Of a stretch of 64,000 bases of DNA, positions 50,897-61,840 are shown in pieces; the stretch's first letter is position 1, and each line of letters opens with the position of its first letter. Source of the DNA: Riptortus pedestris (Eukaryota; Arthropoda; Insecta; Hemiptera; Alydidae). The position numbers and the translations under genes were made by a program. The notes beneath the pieces were generated by a model that did no database searches, was not told the origin of the DNA, and saw only the letters and a program-made list of their open reading frames with translations. The stretch covers positions 224,090,001-224,154,000 of the forward strand of contig CM032228.1 of the NCBI GenBank assembly GCA_019009955.1, read 5' to 3'.

Positions 50897-51412
50897 CATA
50901 TGTCGACAACCACCGGCCCGCGAGACATTTTGAAAAACCCAAACAACAAAAATATTACACTACTTAATCCAAATGGGGAAGATGAGGAGATATTGGTGCG
51001 TTTGGCAGTTCTTATAAATGCGAACAGTTCTTTTCAATGATGAAAGTTAATAAATCAAAACATCGTACAAGGCTGACTGGCGATAATTTGGAAACTTCTT
51101 TGCATCTTTGTATCAGTGGAATTAATCCAAACATCGATGTACTAGTTACCCAAATTCAAGCTCAAGTGACTCATTGATTTCGTTGGTTTGTAATAATTCC
51201 AAATTTTACGATTTAATTATAATTTTGTACCTTTTTGTTTTATTTCATTTTGTTATTTTAATAAATTATAATTATATTGTCGTTATAATTTTATGTCTTA
51301 TATCAGCGTTAAAAATTACACTACTCTAAAATCCACTACTTTTAAAAGCGGCCCCGAACGTATTTGCACACTAAAGTTTGGCCCGCAACATGCCAAAGGT
51401 TGTCCTTACCTG
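50897..51412 (+). mobile_element. hAT transposon relic with 8-bp target duplication
   Basis: The ends are CATATGTCGACAACC...GGCCCGC and, inverted, CAGGTAAGGACAACC...GCGGGCC. These are imperfect terminal repeats like those of hAT elements. They are flanked by ATCTAGAT (50889-50896) and ATTTAGAT (51413-51420), an 8-bp duplication with one mismatch, as expected for hAT. It contains the end of a transposase frame at 51001-51177. Confidence 0.75.
51001..51177 (+). pseudogene. hAT transposase C-terminus (dimerisation region)
   Basis: Fifty-eight codons read FGSSYKCEQFFSMMKVNKSK, HRTRLTGDNLETSLHL and later INPNIDVLVTQIQAQVTH before a stop. The FGS.Y.CE..FS.MK...S..R..L....L..SL pattern is the conserved hAT C-terminal region, in the GTF2IRD2/ZBED-like group. 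The frame upstream hits a stop within about 20 bases and the N-terminal and catalytic parts are deleted, so the element cannot move itself. Confidence 0.78.
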
Positions 51413-51642
51413 ATTTAGATGATCGAAACGTTGCCTATACTGATGATATCTGGACGTCATATAAGTGGTATTCATTACGTCAAAAACTGAATGTCGTTAT
51501 TACGCGTTGGATCGAAAAATGATACATAACTTATACTTATTTGTCAATGAAGCAAAGTTCTCTCTATACATTTCGTCTATCTAAATAGTTGTGCGTAGTA
51601 TATTGTACTTGTTGGTTTATTACTTTATGTTCTTAACTCTTC

Positions 51643-52046
51643 TTGGACGACATTTACAATTACCCACAAATGTATGAACAATTATTGGAATACACGACGA
51701 AATACATGACAATGATATGGCTACAAGGGCATGAAGATATTGGACAGAGTTCTGAAGTATACCTGCTAGCCAAAGCAACAACTGAAAACCATAAAATAGA
51801 TATAAACGAATTTAAATTTGACGAAGTAATAAAAACTTCTGTGGCATACCCACTACGCGAATGAATCAAACGTTTAATAATACACTTCGAGAAATAAAAT
51901 GGACTGTCCGTTCATTACACATTATTCACAGAGTATTAGGACGTACATAACAAGTTGTATGTACACGGCTTTGGATTGGACGCATTTCCCTTACACTTTC
52001 CATTATTGTTAACAACAAGAAGAAGCCTATCTGTTTGAGAGTGTAG
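51643..52046 (+). pseudogene. LINE relic: RNase H end and C-terminal region
   Basis: One frame gives IWLQGHEDIGQSSEVYLLAK, the last conserved block of a retrotransposon RNase H domain (W..GH..I.GN...D.LAK), with the usual Asn and Asp replaced. After stops and a frame change, TRLWIGRISLTLSIIV at about 51957-52046 corresponds to the TRLRIGHTRLTH motif that follows RNase H in many non-LTR elements. The order fits one decayed plus-strand element. The clade is uncertain. Confidence 0.62.
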
Positions 52047-52242
52047 CTTTTTGGTTGTGGCTACCAGCACTAGTTGTGTCATTGCCACTTTCTCAACATT
52101 TGTGGTATAGGGCTACCTTAATCAGACTTTATTCACTTATTTTCCACTTTATCAAGATATATTCCTCCAGTATTGTATGAAGGTTTTGAATGCATTGTTG
52201 TTTTCCGGAGAGCAAACCATATCCGCTGGTTCAGGTGAGTAA

Positions 52243-52604
52243 TCAGATTCTTGCCGAGTCATATTTTGGACATACTACATGCATCGTTGTATCATCGCTC
52301 TCTTCGCAGAAACGTGGTGTGTTTTTCTTTTCATGTCTTATAAGTAGCTTGCAAAGTTGCCTTGTCAACTTAACAAAGTCAAGAGCAAGACAGCTACGAG
52401 TAAATCTCCACCAGAAGCTCTTGGTCGATTGACCTTTAGTTGAGGTCTTCTCTCCCATTCGGCAAATACGTAATTTTTTTCCACTTCTTTAATAACAATT
52501 ACGTGATCTCTAGTGCCCTGGTCAATATCCACTTCTTCTGCCAGTATTCTCAGCGTAGAGTTACTTCGGTAAAAGCCAACTCCTAATCGCTCATCTTCCA
52601 GCTA
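52243..52604 (-). pseudogene. R1-like LINE relic, C-terminal part
   Basis: On the minus strand a frame running into 52243 reads RFCEESDDTTMHVVCPKYDS. This matches the C-terminal Cys-His motif of R1-type non-LTR retrotransposons (C..C....DT..H....CP.....R) with one Cys lost. Upstream to 52604 another long frame (LEDERLGVGFYRSNSTLRIL) stays open for about 75 codons. It ends at the HINE insertion and continues at 53194. Confidence 0.6.
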
Positions 52605-52712
52605 TTAGCAGATTTCCCTTAAGGGAAATCAGCTATTGATGTCGTACTCATGACGCGATTTTTGAAATTTTGCTTCAAATGTCCATCGATCCTACCTAGG
52701 TCCGTTCAAAAC

Positions 52713-52779
<67 letters not shown>

Positions 52780-53193
52780 CTGCTATCACTCTAACGATCG
52801 TAATTTTTGTTTAATCGTCACCAAACTCGGTATTTAATCGTTTTATATAAAAAGAAAGATCGAGTTCGTTAATGGCTGAAATCGGACCAGTGGGAGGGGG
52901 GTTATAGAGGGGGGACTTTCGAAAAATCGAAATATATCCGTTACTATACGTTGGATCGAAAAATAGTTCAGAACCAATCTTCTTGCAAATTAAATTTACT
53001 GTAGATATTGATATATACATGTATTCTCTATCTTGAATATTAACCGAGATATTTCCATTTTTAATAAGTGTAACGGAGGAGCTATGGACACTTCTATTCC
53101 TTCCCTCCGAAAGCTAGTTCGTCTGTTTCCGTAACTTTCCGGCACTCATATGGAGATTTCTCTTTTGTATAACTTACGTGGGAAATCTGCTTA
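52605..53193 (-). mobile_element. HINE-like element (module A) inside an R1-like LINE
   Basis: It starts TTAGCAGATTTCCCTTAAGG with a perfect palindrome. The (TA)n spans 52715-52774. Core and module A follow. It ends at GTGGGAAATCTGCTTA, lacking the outer 25 bases of the 5' terminus. LINE sequence lies on both sides. Confidence 0.85.
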
Positions 53194-53602
53194 GGAGCAT
53201 CAGAAGGTCTATTGGAGCAGTTTCACCAGCTATTATTTGGAGAGCCTCGTGCGATAGGCCTTGGTGATACTAAACAATACTTGCCGCTGGACCTTTTCCA
53301 ATGATGCGAGCTGCCCTTTTCTTAATATCGCCCTGTTGCCGTGACTGCGTAGGTGACAGAAGTCACAAAGCATGGCAGATAGAGTCTGAGTGGAGGTGGC
53401 ATTGATTACCCAGGTTACTCCGGCCATTCTTTGGATTAGGTTGATGGAGGTTATTGACAAACAGGCTTGTCTTCATCTGTAGCATATCTATATGGGGTGG
53501 GCGGTTCTGATGTTCACCAATAAATGTGTGAGTGTAGAATGCCCCTGACAATTTAACACTTAATGACTGACTGCAAGGCACATTCATACTTACAAATAGC
53601 AC
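53194..53602 (-). pseudogene. R1-like LINE relic, reverse-transcriptase thumb region
   Basis: The minus strand reads LEKVQRQVLFSITKAYRT and, after a +1 frame change, HEALQIIAGETAPIDLLMLL. Together these match the R1-clade pattern L...QR..L..I..AYRT.S..ALQ.IAG..PLDLL at the end of the reverse transcriptase. More decayed RT sequence extends to about 53600. The element is interrupted at 53193 by the HINE, beyond which the C-terminal piece follows in the same orientation. Confidence 0.72.
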
Positions 53603-54198
53603 ACCACTTTGACGACTTACTTAGAGTCAATACTCGAGCAGCATGTTCCAATGACCTCATAAACTTTATACTTCATTTCTATTTGTTCGTTACCGTACTC
53701 GACATTTCGTGTAAAACTAGGTACAGTTTGGTCAATAGCTATATAAGAAGACGGGAATGAAATTACAAAAAACATATTCTTAAATATCTTGGGTATTAGA
53801 GCAAGGATTGACAAACATAATATATTTACCAATTCTGTTGAGTAATGTTATGTTTAAGAAGCTTCCACGTGGCGGTGTTTATGGAACATCATTAAAATAA
53901 TATGAGAAATAGTGGGGTTTTAAATACGGCTCTAAACTAATCAACAAAATTAATACTGGACTTACGGGGTAATATACATGTGTGTAAATAATAAATTATT
54001 GTAGGAAATAGGAACTTTTGAAATCAGACTGCTTATAATCTATGGAGCTACTATCTATCTACATGGAGTTACAATGTTAATATATTGGTGATGAAAATAA
54101 ATGAGATGAAGCAAAGAGGAAAAAAAAGTTTTTGTTTTTGACCCAGTACGGCTACAGTATCAATCAACTTAAGAAGTAGGTCATCTGTTGTAAACGTT

Positions 54199-54235
<37 letters not shown>

Positions 54236-54780
54236 CTTTCTGTTTACGGTTTAGCATCCTCAATTTTCTTAGATCTATACCAAAAACGATATTTAAAACT
54301 AATATTAAGGACGTTAACCGCTGAAATCTATCAGAGGGTGAGGGGAGAACACATCTCCTATTTATTGGATTTTTACTTATCTACAATTGTATCAATAATT
54401 CCAAACTTGAATTGGTCGTTAAATAGGTTTTTTTTTGTTAAATAGGTATTTAAATACAAAAAAAACCTATTGTTTGTGTTGTTAAATAGTTTTTTTTTTT
54501 TTTTTTTTGCATTCGGGGTAGTTAAATGAGAAGTTACTTCGGTTCCTGACCTAGATGCGGACAGCTTAAATGATTAAATATCACCCTTAGAAAAGATTTG
54601 CTATTAGTAATAATGTAAAGCTTTGTAAGTTTAACTTTATAAATTTCTAAAGCCGAGTTTGGGTTCATGCTAACGAATACAAAGTCTATCAGTGCTAGAA
54701 GAGTTGAGGAGTTGCAGGAGGGATCTAATAGTGTTAGCGGGACGGACGTGATGCGAATCGAGAAGGACTTCAAAGGGCAA
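53603..54780. other. Unclassified, with a HINE trace and a hairpin
   Basis: At 54200-54360 a (TA)n is followed by weak minus-strand HINE core phrases (GGACGTTAACCGCTGAAATC). At about 54421-54470 the run AATAGGTTTTTTTTTG pairs with CAAAAAAAACCTATT across a short AT-rich spacer. Confidence 0.45.
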
Positions 54781-55121
<341 letters not shown>

Positions 55122-55227
55122 GCGGACTCAGGAACTCGGCTCGGCCGGAGCTCCCATCTCCGGCCCCTGAATCACAAGTAGCAACGGCTATCACAGGAAT
55201 ATCACAGGAGCGTGTGTCTATACTCAC

Positions 55228-55286
55228 AGGTTTGAGAGAACCGGCGTAGAACATTCCCCCATGGCAGCTTGGAGGGCACTGCCCAT
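55228..55286 (-). CDS. Possible first coding exon (unassigned)
   Basis: On the minus strand an ATG at 55286-55284 opens a short reading frame of 19 codons plus two bases (MGSALQAAMGECSTPVLSN) that runs to a consensus-like donor, CT|GTGAGTATAG, at 55228/55227. An in-frame TGA lies two codons upstream of the ATG, which fits a true start rather than an internal exon. About 200 bp on the 5' side are unusually GC-rich for this window, as a 5' UTR or promoter-proximal stretch might be. It is on the same strand as the ChAT exon 38 kb downstream, but its phase 2 ending cannot splice directly to that phase 0 exon. It could be the start of another isoform, part of another gene, or chance. The plus strand also has a plausible acceptor (CTATACTCACAG) at the same place, which weakens the call. 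I do not recognise the peptide. Confidence 0.25.
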
Positions 55287-55500
55287 CTCTCATCCAGCCC
55301 TCCCTGGGCTCACTAAGGCCCTTTTCACAAACTCCGCTCCTTTGAGTGCGATCATGAGAAGTTGCCTGTTCGATTCCATTGTTCCTCGCCCTAATGGGGA
55401 TTCAGAGCCTCTTTTAAGCCTCTTCAGAACACCGCTTGACAAATGTTTCACAAGATACCGCCTTCGGGGATTCGTTAAAGGACTCTACGAACAATAAAAC
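55287..55500 (-). other. GC-rich stretch upstream of the candidate exon
   Basis: This stretch is markedly more GC-rich than the window. If the candidate exon is real it would be 5' UTR or promoter-proximal DNA. A 78-codon plus-strand frame also crosses it, without recognisable homology. Confidence 0.25.
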
Positions 55501-56313
55501 CCTTTATCTCCATTTATAAAAATGTGAATAACATTCATCAGATGGGATAGGCCATTCATAAATGGGACAGGGCCCCTTTTTTCAAATAAACAAATTTTCC
55601 TCTACTATCAACAATATTATTTTAGGGTTCATAAAAATATATTGTTATAATTTATAGAAATGGGTTTGTAGCTGAAGATGTGGTAGATAATCCATGAAAC
55701 TTCTAGTGTAATTATGTAATAAATTCTGCATAGAGAACATTTTGCATCCTGACATGATGAAGATTACCCAGAGCTTTATAACTGGTGATAAAATAATTTT
55801 ATTGCTCAAGTTAACGAATCCCTAGGCATTTTAGGTTCCCTAGACATTTTAATGACCAGGGCCACTAAAACAACTTTATCTCTATGCAGACTTTTCTGCT
55901 TAATTGCTCTACGTGTTTTGTTGCCTATATACTCCCTCTTCAGGGGAAATTCTATTTTTATAAGTTGCAACAACCAATTCTTAAAAACTCAAGTATAGTA
56001 TTTTTTTAAAATTATTTATTTGCTTAGGCATGGTTAATCAGAAAATTCCATTTAGTATAATTCACTACTTATGGTCACGAAGTATTTGTCCCACTATAGA
56101 TAGATTTAATAAATGTGTGGAACGTTTAAATAAATCGTAAAACGTTAACTAAGCATCAATTATTATTTATTACCTATTATTTATTTTTCCCAGCATATGC
56201 AAACGGGAATTAACACTTTAGTTAACTTGAGACGTATAGTACCATACTAAAGACAGGTATTAAAAGTGAAAATCGGATGAATAGAAGTGTAGGTTTACTA
56301 AAGGCTATACCAA
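55501..56313. other. Unclassified AT-rich sequence
   Basis: No supported feature. Confidence 0.35.
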
Positions 56314-57244
56314 AAATAGTCCGTCACGCAAGGGCTGCGTGAACTAACCAGATTTCCCACGTGAAGTTTTACAATAGAGAAGTCTACATGCCGGTAACAC
56401 AACACAATCTTGAATATGGGGGGAAGGGGCATCGGCAGAACGTATTTGCATATATCTCACAAAGTAAAAGTCCGTCACGCAGGGGCTGCGTAAACTAAGC
56501 AGATTTCCCACGTGAATGTTTACAATAGGTAAATATACATACAGGTAACACTACCGTGAATGCTCAGTAAATGTACAATACAAGGCTGAATTGTAAACAA
56601 ACAAACAAGCCAACCTCGTAGTGCTGCATAGATAGCCCGGAAAGAAAAACAATTAATGGAATATATTTGAATATATCATATTAATTTTATTGAAAACAAT
56701 TTACTATAGCTAGTGGTGTAATTTGTAATGAATCAGAATCAGTTTTATCTCAACTACTCAAATTTTAGTAATCCAAAAACAAAAGAAGGGGGGGGTCAAC
56801 AGAACGTTTTTGCATATATCTCACAAAGTAAAAGTTCAATGAAAATAATATTTGGTATTTAGGCTTCAATTAATATCTTTTATTATATAACAGAGAATTA
56901 TTTATGCAACACAAGTAGAAGTGGGGGTTTACTGAAGGCTGAAAACTGAAAAATGTAAATATCTCGGTTAATATTCAAGATAAAGAATAAATGCATATAA
57001 CAACATTTATAGTGTATTTAATTTTCAATAAGATTGATTCTACACACTTTTTCGATCCGACATATAGTAACGGAGATATTTTGAGTTTAAAAATTCTCCC
57101 CCTCTAAACCCCCCCCCTCCCCTGGTCCGATTTCAGCCGTTACCGAACTTGATCTTTCTTTTTACATAAAACGACTAAATATCGAAATTGGTAACGATTA
57201 CACAAAAATTGCGACCGCGAGAGCGGTAACAGACAAATATATAT

Positions 57245-57338
<94 letters not shown>

Positions 57339-57437
57339 TTTTGATCGGACCTCATTTTCGTCATCTTCTAGGTAGGATCGATGGACATATGAAGAAAAAA
57401 AATAAAAAATTCCGTCATGAGTACAACCTCAATAGCG
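56314..57437 (+). mobile_element. Composite HINE-like element with two 5' ends in tandem
   Basis: A module C 5' end (56314-56465) breaks off at CATATATCTCACAAAGTAAA. A second 5' end with module B starts at 56466. From about 56745 module C sequence returns, and CATATATCTCACAAAGTAAA recurs at about 56815, now followed by module D (AGTTCAATGAAAATAATATT). Core, TAGA/TA repeats (57240-57336) and tail block follow, without the palindrome. Confidence 0.75.
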
Positions 57438-57733
57438 TATCCGTTACGTACAGTAACGGAGATATTTCAAATTTTCGAAAATCCCCTCCTCTAAATCCCC
57501 CCCCTCCCACTAGTCCGATTCCAGCCGTTAACTAACTTGATCTTTCTTTTTACTTGAAACGATTAAATATCGAGTTTGGTAACGATCAAACAAAAATTAC
57601 GACCACTAGAGCAGTAACAGACTCATTTTCGTCATCTACTATAAAGGTAGGATCGATCGACAGTTGAAGAAATATTTCGAAAATTCCGTCATGAGTTCAT
57701 CCTCAATAGCTGATTTCCCTTAAGGGAAATCTG

Positions 57734-57737
<4 letters not shown>
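57438..57737 (+). mobile_element. HINE-like core and 3' end fragment
   Basis: It starts in the core (GTACAGTAACGGAGATATTT), lacks the TA tract (ACAGACTCATTTTCGTCATC is continuous), and ends with a perfect palindrome and TGCTAA at 57737. Confidence 0.8.
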
Positions 57738-57814
<77 letters not shown>

Positions 57815-57816
57815 TA
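57738..57816. repeat. (TA)n microsatellite
   Basis: About 80 bp of TA repeat separate the HINE 3' end from the Helitron 5' TC. Confidence 0.9.
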
Positions 57817-57867
<51 letters not shown>

Positions 57868-59124
57868 GTAACCTCTGTCTGTACATTGATTTTTTACGTA
57901 AAATTTCACGATAACTTTTCGTTTCACATGTCATAGACACCATGCATTTTGTTTCTTTCGTGTATGTTTGTTTGTTTGTTACCTTTTCACGCATAAACGG
58001 CTGAACCGAATTTTATGAAACTTTGTATATATATTACTACTAGCCCAACTTAGATTTTAGGCTATACTAATATTCTCTGAGACGAACAGGAGTGGGGGTT
58101 ATAAGGGAGGCCTGAAATTAAAAATAGCGATATTTCGTTTCCTATTGGTTTTTCCTCAAATATGCACATGACAAAAGTTATTTATTTTATTATTTAGAAT
58201 AACTTTTGTTATACACTTTCGTCGTATACCTAAATATAAATGAGTTATACGCTAAAAATTATAGCGGGAGTCAACAATTTTATTTGGTACAAAAGAATCA
58301 ACCGAACTAAATAAAACTCGGTACGTGTATTACGACTATAGCTTTCATTATAACAGGCCATACCAACATTTCTAGGGACGGGCAGGAGTGGGGGTTGTAA
58401 GGGAGGCCTGAATTTAAAAATAGCGGTATTTCGTTTTCTATTGGTTTTTCGGCAAATATAAACATAAGAAAAGTTGTTTATTTTGTTATTTAGAGTAACT
58501 TTTGTTATATACACTTTTATCGTACCCCTAACCGAATTATAAACGAGATATACGCTAAAACCTATAGCGGAAGTGAACAAATTTATTTGCCACAAAAGAC
58601 TCAACCGAACTAAATAAAACACGGTATGTGTATTAGAACTAACGCCTTCCTTATAATAAGCCATACTAACATTTCTAGGGACGGGCAGGAGCGGGGGTTA
58701 TAATGGAGGCCTGAAATTAAAAATAGTGATATTTCGTTTCTTATTGGGGTTTCGGCAAATATGCACATAACAAAAGTTGTTTATTTTGTTATTTAGAGAA
58801 ATTTTCTCAACAATTATTTTCAATTTGAACTACCTGGAATAATTAATTCTAATTATAATATATTATTATAATATTTTGTCCTTAATAATTTAAATCTATG
58901 CACAATGCACAGGAAACGGGAAATATGACAATATGGAGGACAGTGAAGTCTTACATAAAAAATTAATTTTATTATTTACAAATCCATAGAAACGACGGGT
59001 ATAAACCCTAAACACTGGGACGGGTAAATGTCAAAATATTGTGCATAGTAAAGCCTTGCCAAAAAAATACAATCGCCTTCCAGCGTCAAATGAATTCCCG
59101 GGCGAAGCCGGGTATCTGAGCTAG
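57817..59124 (+). mobile_element. Helitron (canonical type), complete
   Basis: The best 5' end is A|TCTATATATA in the TA repeat. The 3' end has the hairpin CCCGGGCGAAGCCGGG (59097-59112; stem CCCGG/CCGGG), eight spacer bases, then CTAG|T. This is the textbook Helitron 3' terminus. Internal monomers begin near 58111, 58407 and 58710. The first block carries the inverted form of GGTTCAGCCGTTTATGC. It encodes no Rep-helicase. The 5' position within TA repeats is a best guess. Confidence 0.82.
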
Positions 59125-59144
59125 TATATATATATATATATATA

Positions 59145-59272
59145 TATCATTTTAAACGGACCTCATTTTCGTCATCTCCTAGGTAGGATCTATGGACATT
59201 TGAAGACAATTTTGAAAATCGCGTCATGAGTACGACCTCCATAGCTTATTTCCCCCAAGGGAAATCTACTAA
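59145..59272 (+). mobile_element. HINE-like 3' end
   Basis: From ATCATTTTAAACGGACCTCA through the tail block to a slightly damaged palindrome (TATTTCCCCCAAGGGAAATC), then TACTAA. It follows the Helitron and a short (TA)n. Confidence 0.8.
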
Positions 59273-59309
59273 TACAAAAACTTGGTTAATATTTTAGATA
59301 GAGGTTGAG

Positions 59310-59430
59310 AGAAGTTACGTGAGTTGATGCATTGGCCTTCTTTATAAGCTGGTAATCATGTGTTTGATTAACTGAATGCATTGAGTTAAATGACTATTTA
59401 AATAAAATCCTTCTAAAATATAAATTATGT
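59310..59430 (+). repeat. tRNA-derived SINE, strongly diverged
   Basis: GTGAGTTGATGCATTGGCCT and TGTGTTTGATTAACTG resemble the A and B box regions of the SINE at 31903, followed by GACTATTTAAATAAAATCCT. Confidence 0.4.
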
Positions 59431-59621
59431 CACACATAAAATCTATCTGCTTTGTGCTGCGCGAGCAAAGCAAACTTATTTTCATGACGGCATTGCCCAT
59501 TTTATTCTCTATTTCTAATGTAATAAGAACCCATTGTAAAAAGAACTGAAGCTGAAATGTAAGTTGCCCATGGGCTTTTATTGATATAGTTGATTTAAAG
59601 AAAAATCGTAAGCACTGAAAA

Positions 59622-59623
<2 letters not shown>

Positions 59624-59672
<49 letters not shown>
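59624..59672. repeat. (A)49 homopolymer
   Basis: Forty-nine uninterrupted A follow GAAAACT. It may mark a retroposon tail, but the sequence upstream was not classified. Confidence 0.9.
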
Positions 59673-59675
<3 letters not shown>

Positions 59676-59783
59676 TTAAAAGGTTTATATTTTTTTAGGG
59701 GGAAAACGAATACAAAGAATTATATTTAGAAAAATTTCGTTAATCTAAGTTTTTTCCAATTCAATCATAATAATGGAGAAAAA

Positions 59784-59919
59784 TAGTTATTTTTCATCAC
59801 TAGTACGCAAAGTGTATCTTCTCTGTACTAGGTCGAGTTCCACGTACGAGGCGAAGCCGAGTTCGGGAATAAGACCGAGTACAGAAAATATACTTTGCGT
59901 ACGTATGTTGAAAATGACT
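59784..59919. mobile_element. 136-bp foldback element
   Basis: GTACGCAAAGTGTATCTTCT on the left (from 59803) is matched by inverted GTACGCAAAGTATATTTTCT on the right (to 59904). The pairing extends through CTGTACT(A/C)GGTC inward and AGT(C/T)ATTTT outward. The centre holds GAGGCGAAGCCGAG. Related sequence (TTTCTGTACTAG, CACTTTGCGTGC) recurs at 60312-60346. Confidence 0.65.
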
Positions 59920-60434
59920 TTTCATTATACTGTACCTATTCTTAAAAGGAAATAAGGTAAATATTTTAATATTTTTATTCTTATAAAAAAATCAGAAGAT
60001 AAAGATATGAATTCTAAAATATGAAACATATGTTTATTAAACTGCAAAGGTCATTCAACAGATAAATAGAATAGGCAATAGACCTATAATTTTAAATTAA
60101 TATTTATTGTGCAATTTTTATTGCTACTTGTATTAATACCTTTTTGCGGTATTGATTGCTTAATTATTGACAAATTTTTGTTCGTTGTGCATTCTACTAC
60201 ACGCACAATTGTTAAACATTGTTTTGATTTAATAAATACAGGTTAAGTAAGTATGCAATATACAATGAATGATAGTATAATGAGGAATATTCCAATAACA
60301 GCTGTTACTTTTCTGTACTAGTAAAGAAAAGTATCACTTTGCGTGCTCAAACGATACACTGAAAACACATGTTATTTTAACAGTATAATGAAATAGTATA
60401 TTTTAATCCACCTTCTAAGTCCTCTTAATCTGAT

Positions 60435-60545
60435 CTCAGTCATTAACGAACTTAATTTAATATTTCGTAACACTTATAATTATCGAGTATATTAAGGGTT
60501 AAACAAATACTGTGTCCGCAAGAGCGTTATTTAACAAAATGTTTA
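60435..60545 (+). mobile_element. HINE-like core fragment, decayed
   Basis: TCATTAACGAACTTAATTTA and GTGTCCGCAAGAGCGTTAT are diverged core phrases. Confidence 0.5.
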
Positions 60546-60982
60546 TCTCATCGACAAAATCATGGGCATTTCAAACAATGATATCAATTATTTCATTGGA
60601 TTTTTAATTGAAATTGCAGGAATATAGACATTATGAATAATGCAGCTTTCAACAAGATTCAATAGAATATTTTCACTTATTATTTGCTCACTAAGCCAAT
60701 AAACATTTTGTATAAGTGGCAAGGTTTGGAAGATAAGATCTATTAATAGAAATTATTTATCTTTCTACTGCTCTAACTAAATTATTAAAGTTCAATTGCA
60801 ACAAAATAATTCTAATGCAGGATTATTGAAGTTTTGATGTGAGGTCCTCGTTGGTAAATCCAAACATATAAGCAAATTTCCCTTATATATATCCCTTATA
60901 TCTCAAAATTTTGAGAACATAGCACCTAGATGAATATATATGAGGATGTTGGTTGTTGAACCAGGAAAAGAAAAGAAAGCAA

Positions 60983-61432
60983 AAAGTCCGTCACGCAGGG
61001 GCTGCGTAAACTAAGCAGATTTCCCACGTGAAGTTTTACAATAGAGAAATCCCCATACGAGAGCCAAACAGTTACGGCCAAGGCCCGAACTAGCTTTTAG
61101 TAGGAACTTAGTCCCCTCGTCGTCCGTTAAATTTAATAAAAATGCAAATATCTCGGTTAATATTCAAGATAGAGAATACATGTATAGAACAATATTTATA
61201 GTAAATTTAATTTATAATAAGATTGATTCTGTACAAGTTTTCGATCCGACGTATAGTAACGGAGATATTTTGAAATTTAGAAAATCCTCCCCTCTAAACC
61301 CCCCCCCGCCCACTTGTCCGATTGCAGCCGTTAACGAACTTGATCTTTATTTTTAAATATCGAGTTTGGCAACGATCAAACAAAAATTGCGACCGCTAGA
61401 GCGGTAACAGACAAATATATAGATAGATAGAT

Positions 61433-61496
<64 letters not shown>

Positions 61497-61620
61497 TTTT
61501 GAACGGACCTCATTTTCGTCATCTACTAGGTAGGATCGATGGACATTTGAAGAAACATTTCGAAAATTCCGTCATGAGTACGACCTCAATAGCTGATTTC
61601 CCTTAAGGGAAATCTGCTAA
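60983..61620 (+). mobile_element. HINE-like element, complete and best preserved (module A)
   Basis: This is a good reference copy. It has 5' AAAGTCCGTCACGCAGGGGC with intact hairpin, AGCAGATTTCCC at 61014-61025, module A, the full core and (TA)n at about 61434-61492. The tail block ends in a perfect palindrome (61595-61614) and TGCTAA. At 638 bp with both ends intact it may be one of the younger insertions. Confidence 0.88.
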
Positions 61621-61684
61621 AATTCTTAATCCAATAGTCCAAAGCATAGAATAAGCAGAAGAGGTAAAATAACAAAAAAAATTA

Positions 61685-61840
61685 GCATTTAGACCCCTTG
61701 GTGTTCCATATATTAAAGAAAAATATAATATAGACACTTGGACTGTCAAAGGTCTGCTGTTCGGATCAAGAGGACTTATACCTAAGACAACATCACAGAA
61801 TCTACAAGATCATGGTGGTAAGCTGCAAGAATGCAGGTGA
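61685..61840 (+). pseudogene. Retroelement coding relic
   Basis: Fifty-one codons are open, including IKEKYNIDTWTVKGLLFGSR and GLIPKTTSQNL, then a stop. The W.V.GLL.G.RG.IPK pattern resembles the C-terminal part of some non-LTR retrotransposon polyproteins, where GARG.IP is common. No other domain is visible nearby. The assignment is from memory of the family and is tentative. Confidence 0.4.

Noticed and set aside
55229..55497. Plus-strand exon starting after CTATACTCACAG
   Set aside because: The downstream 78-codon frame has no recognisable homology. The minus-strand reading has both a start and a donor, so it was preferred, though weakly.
58245..58664. 139-codon minus-strand frame
   Set aside because: It runs through the Helitron internal monomers and repeats itself with the monomer period. 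It is not a Rep or helicase.
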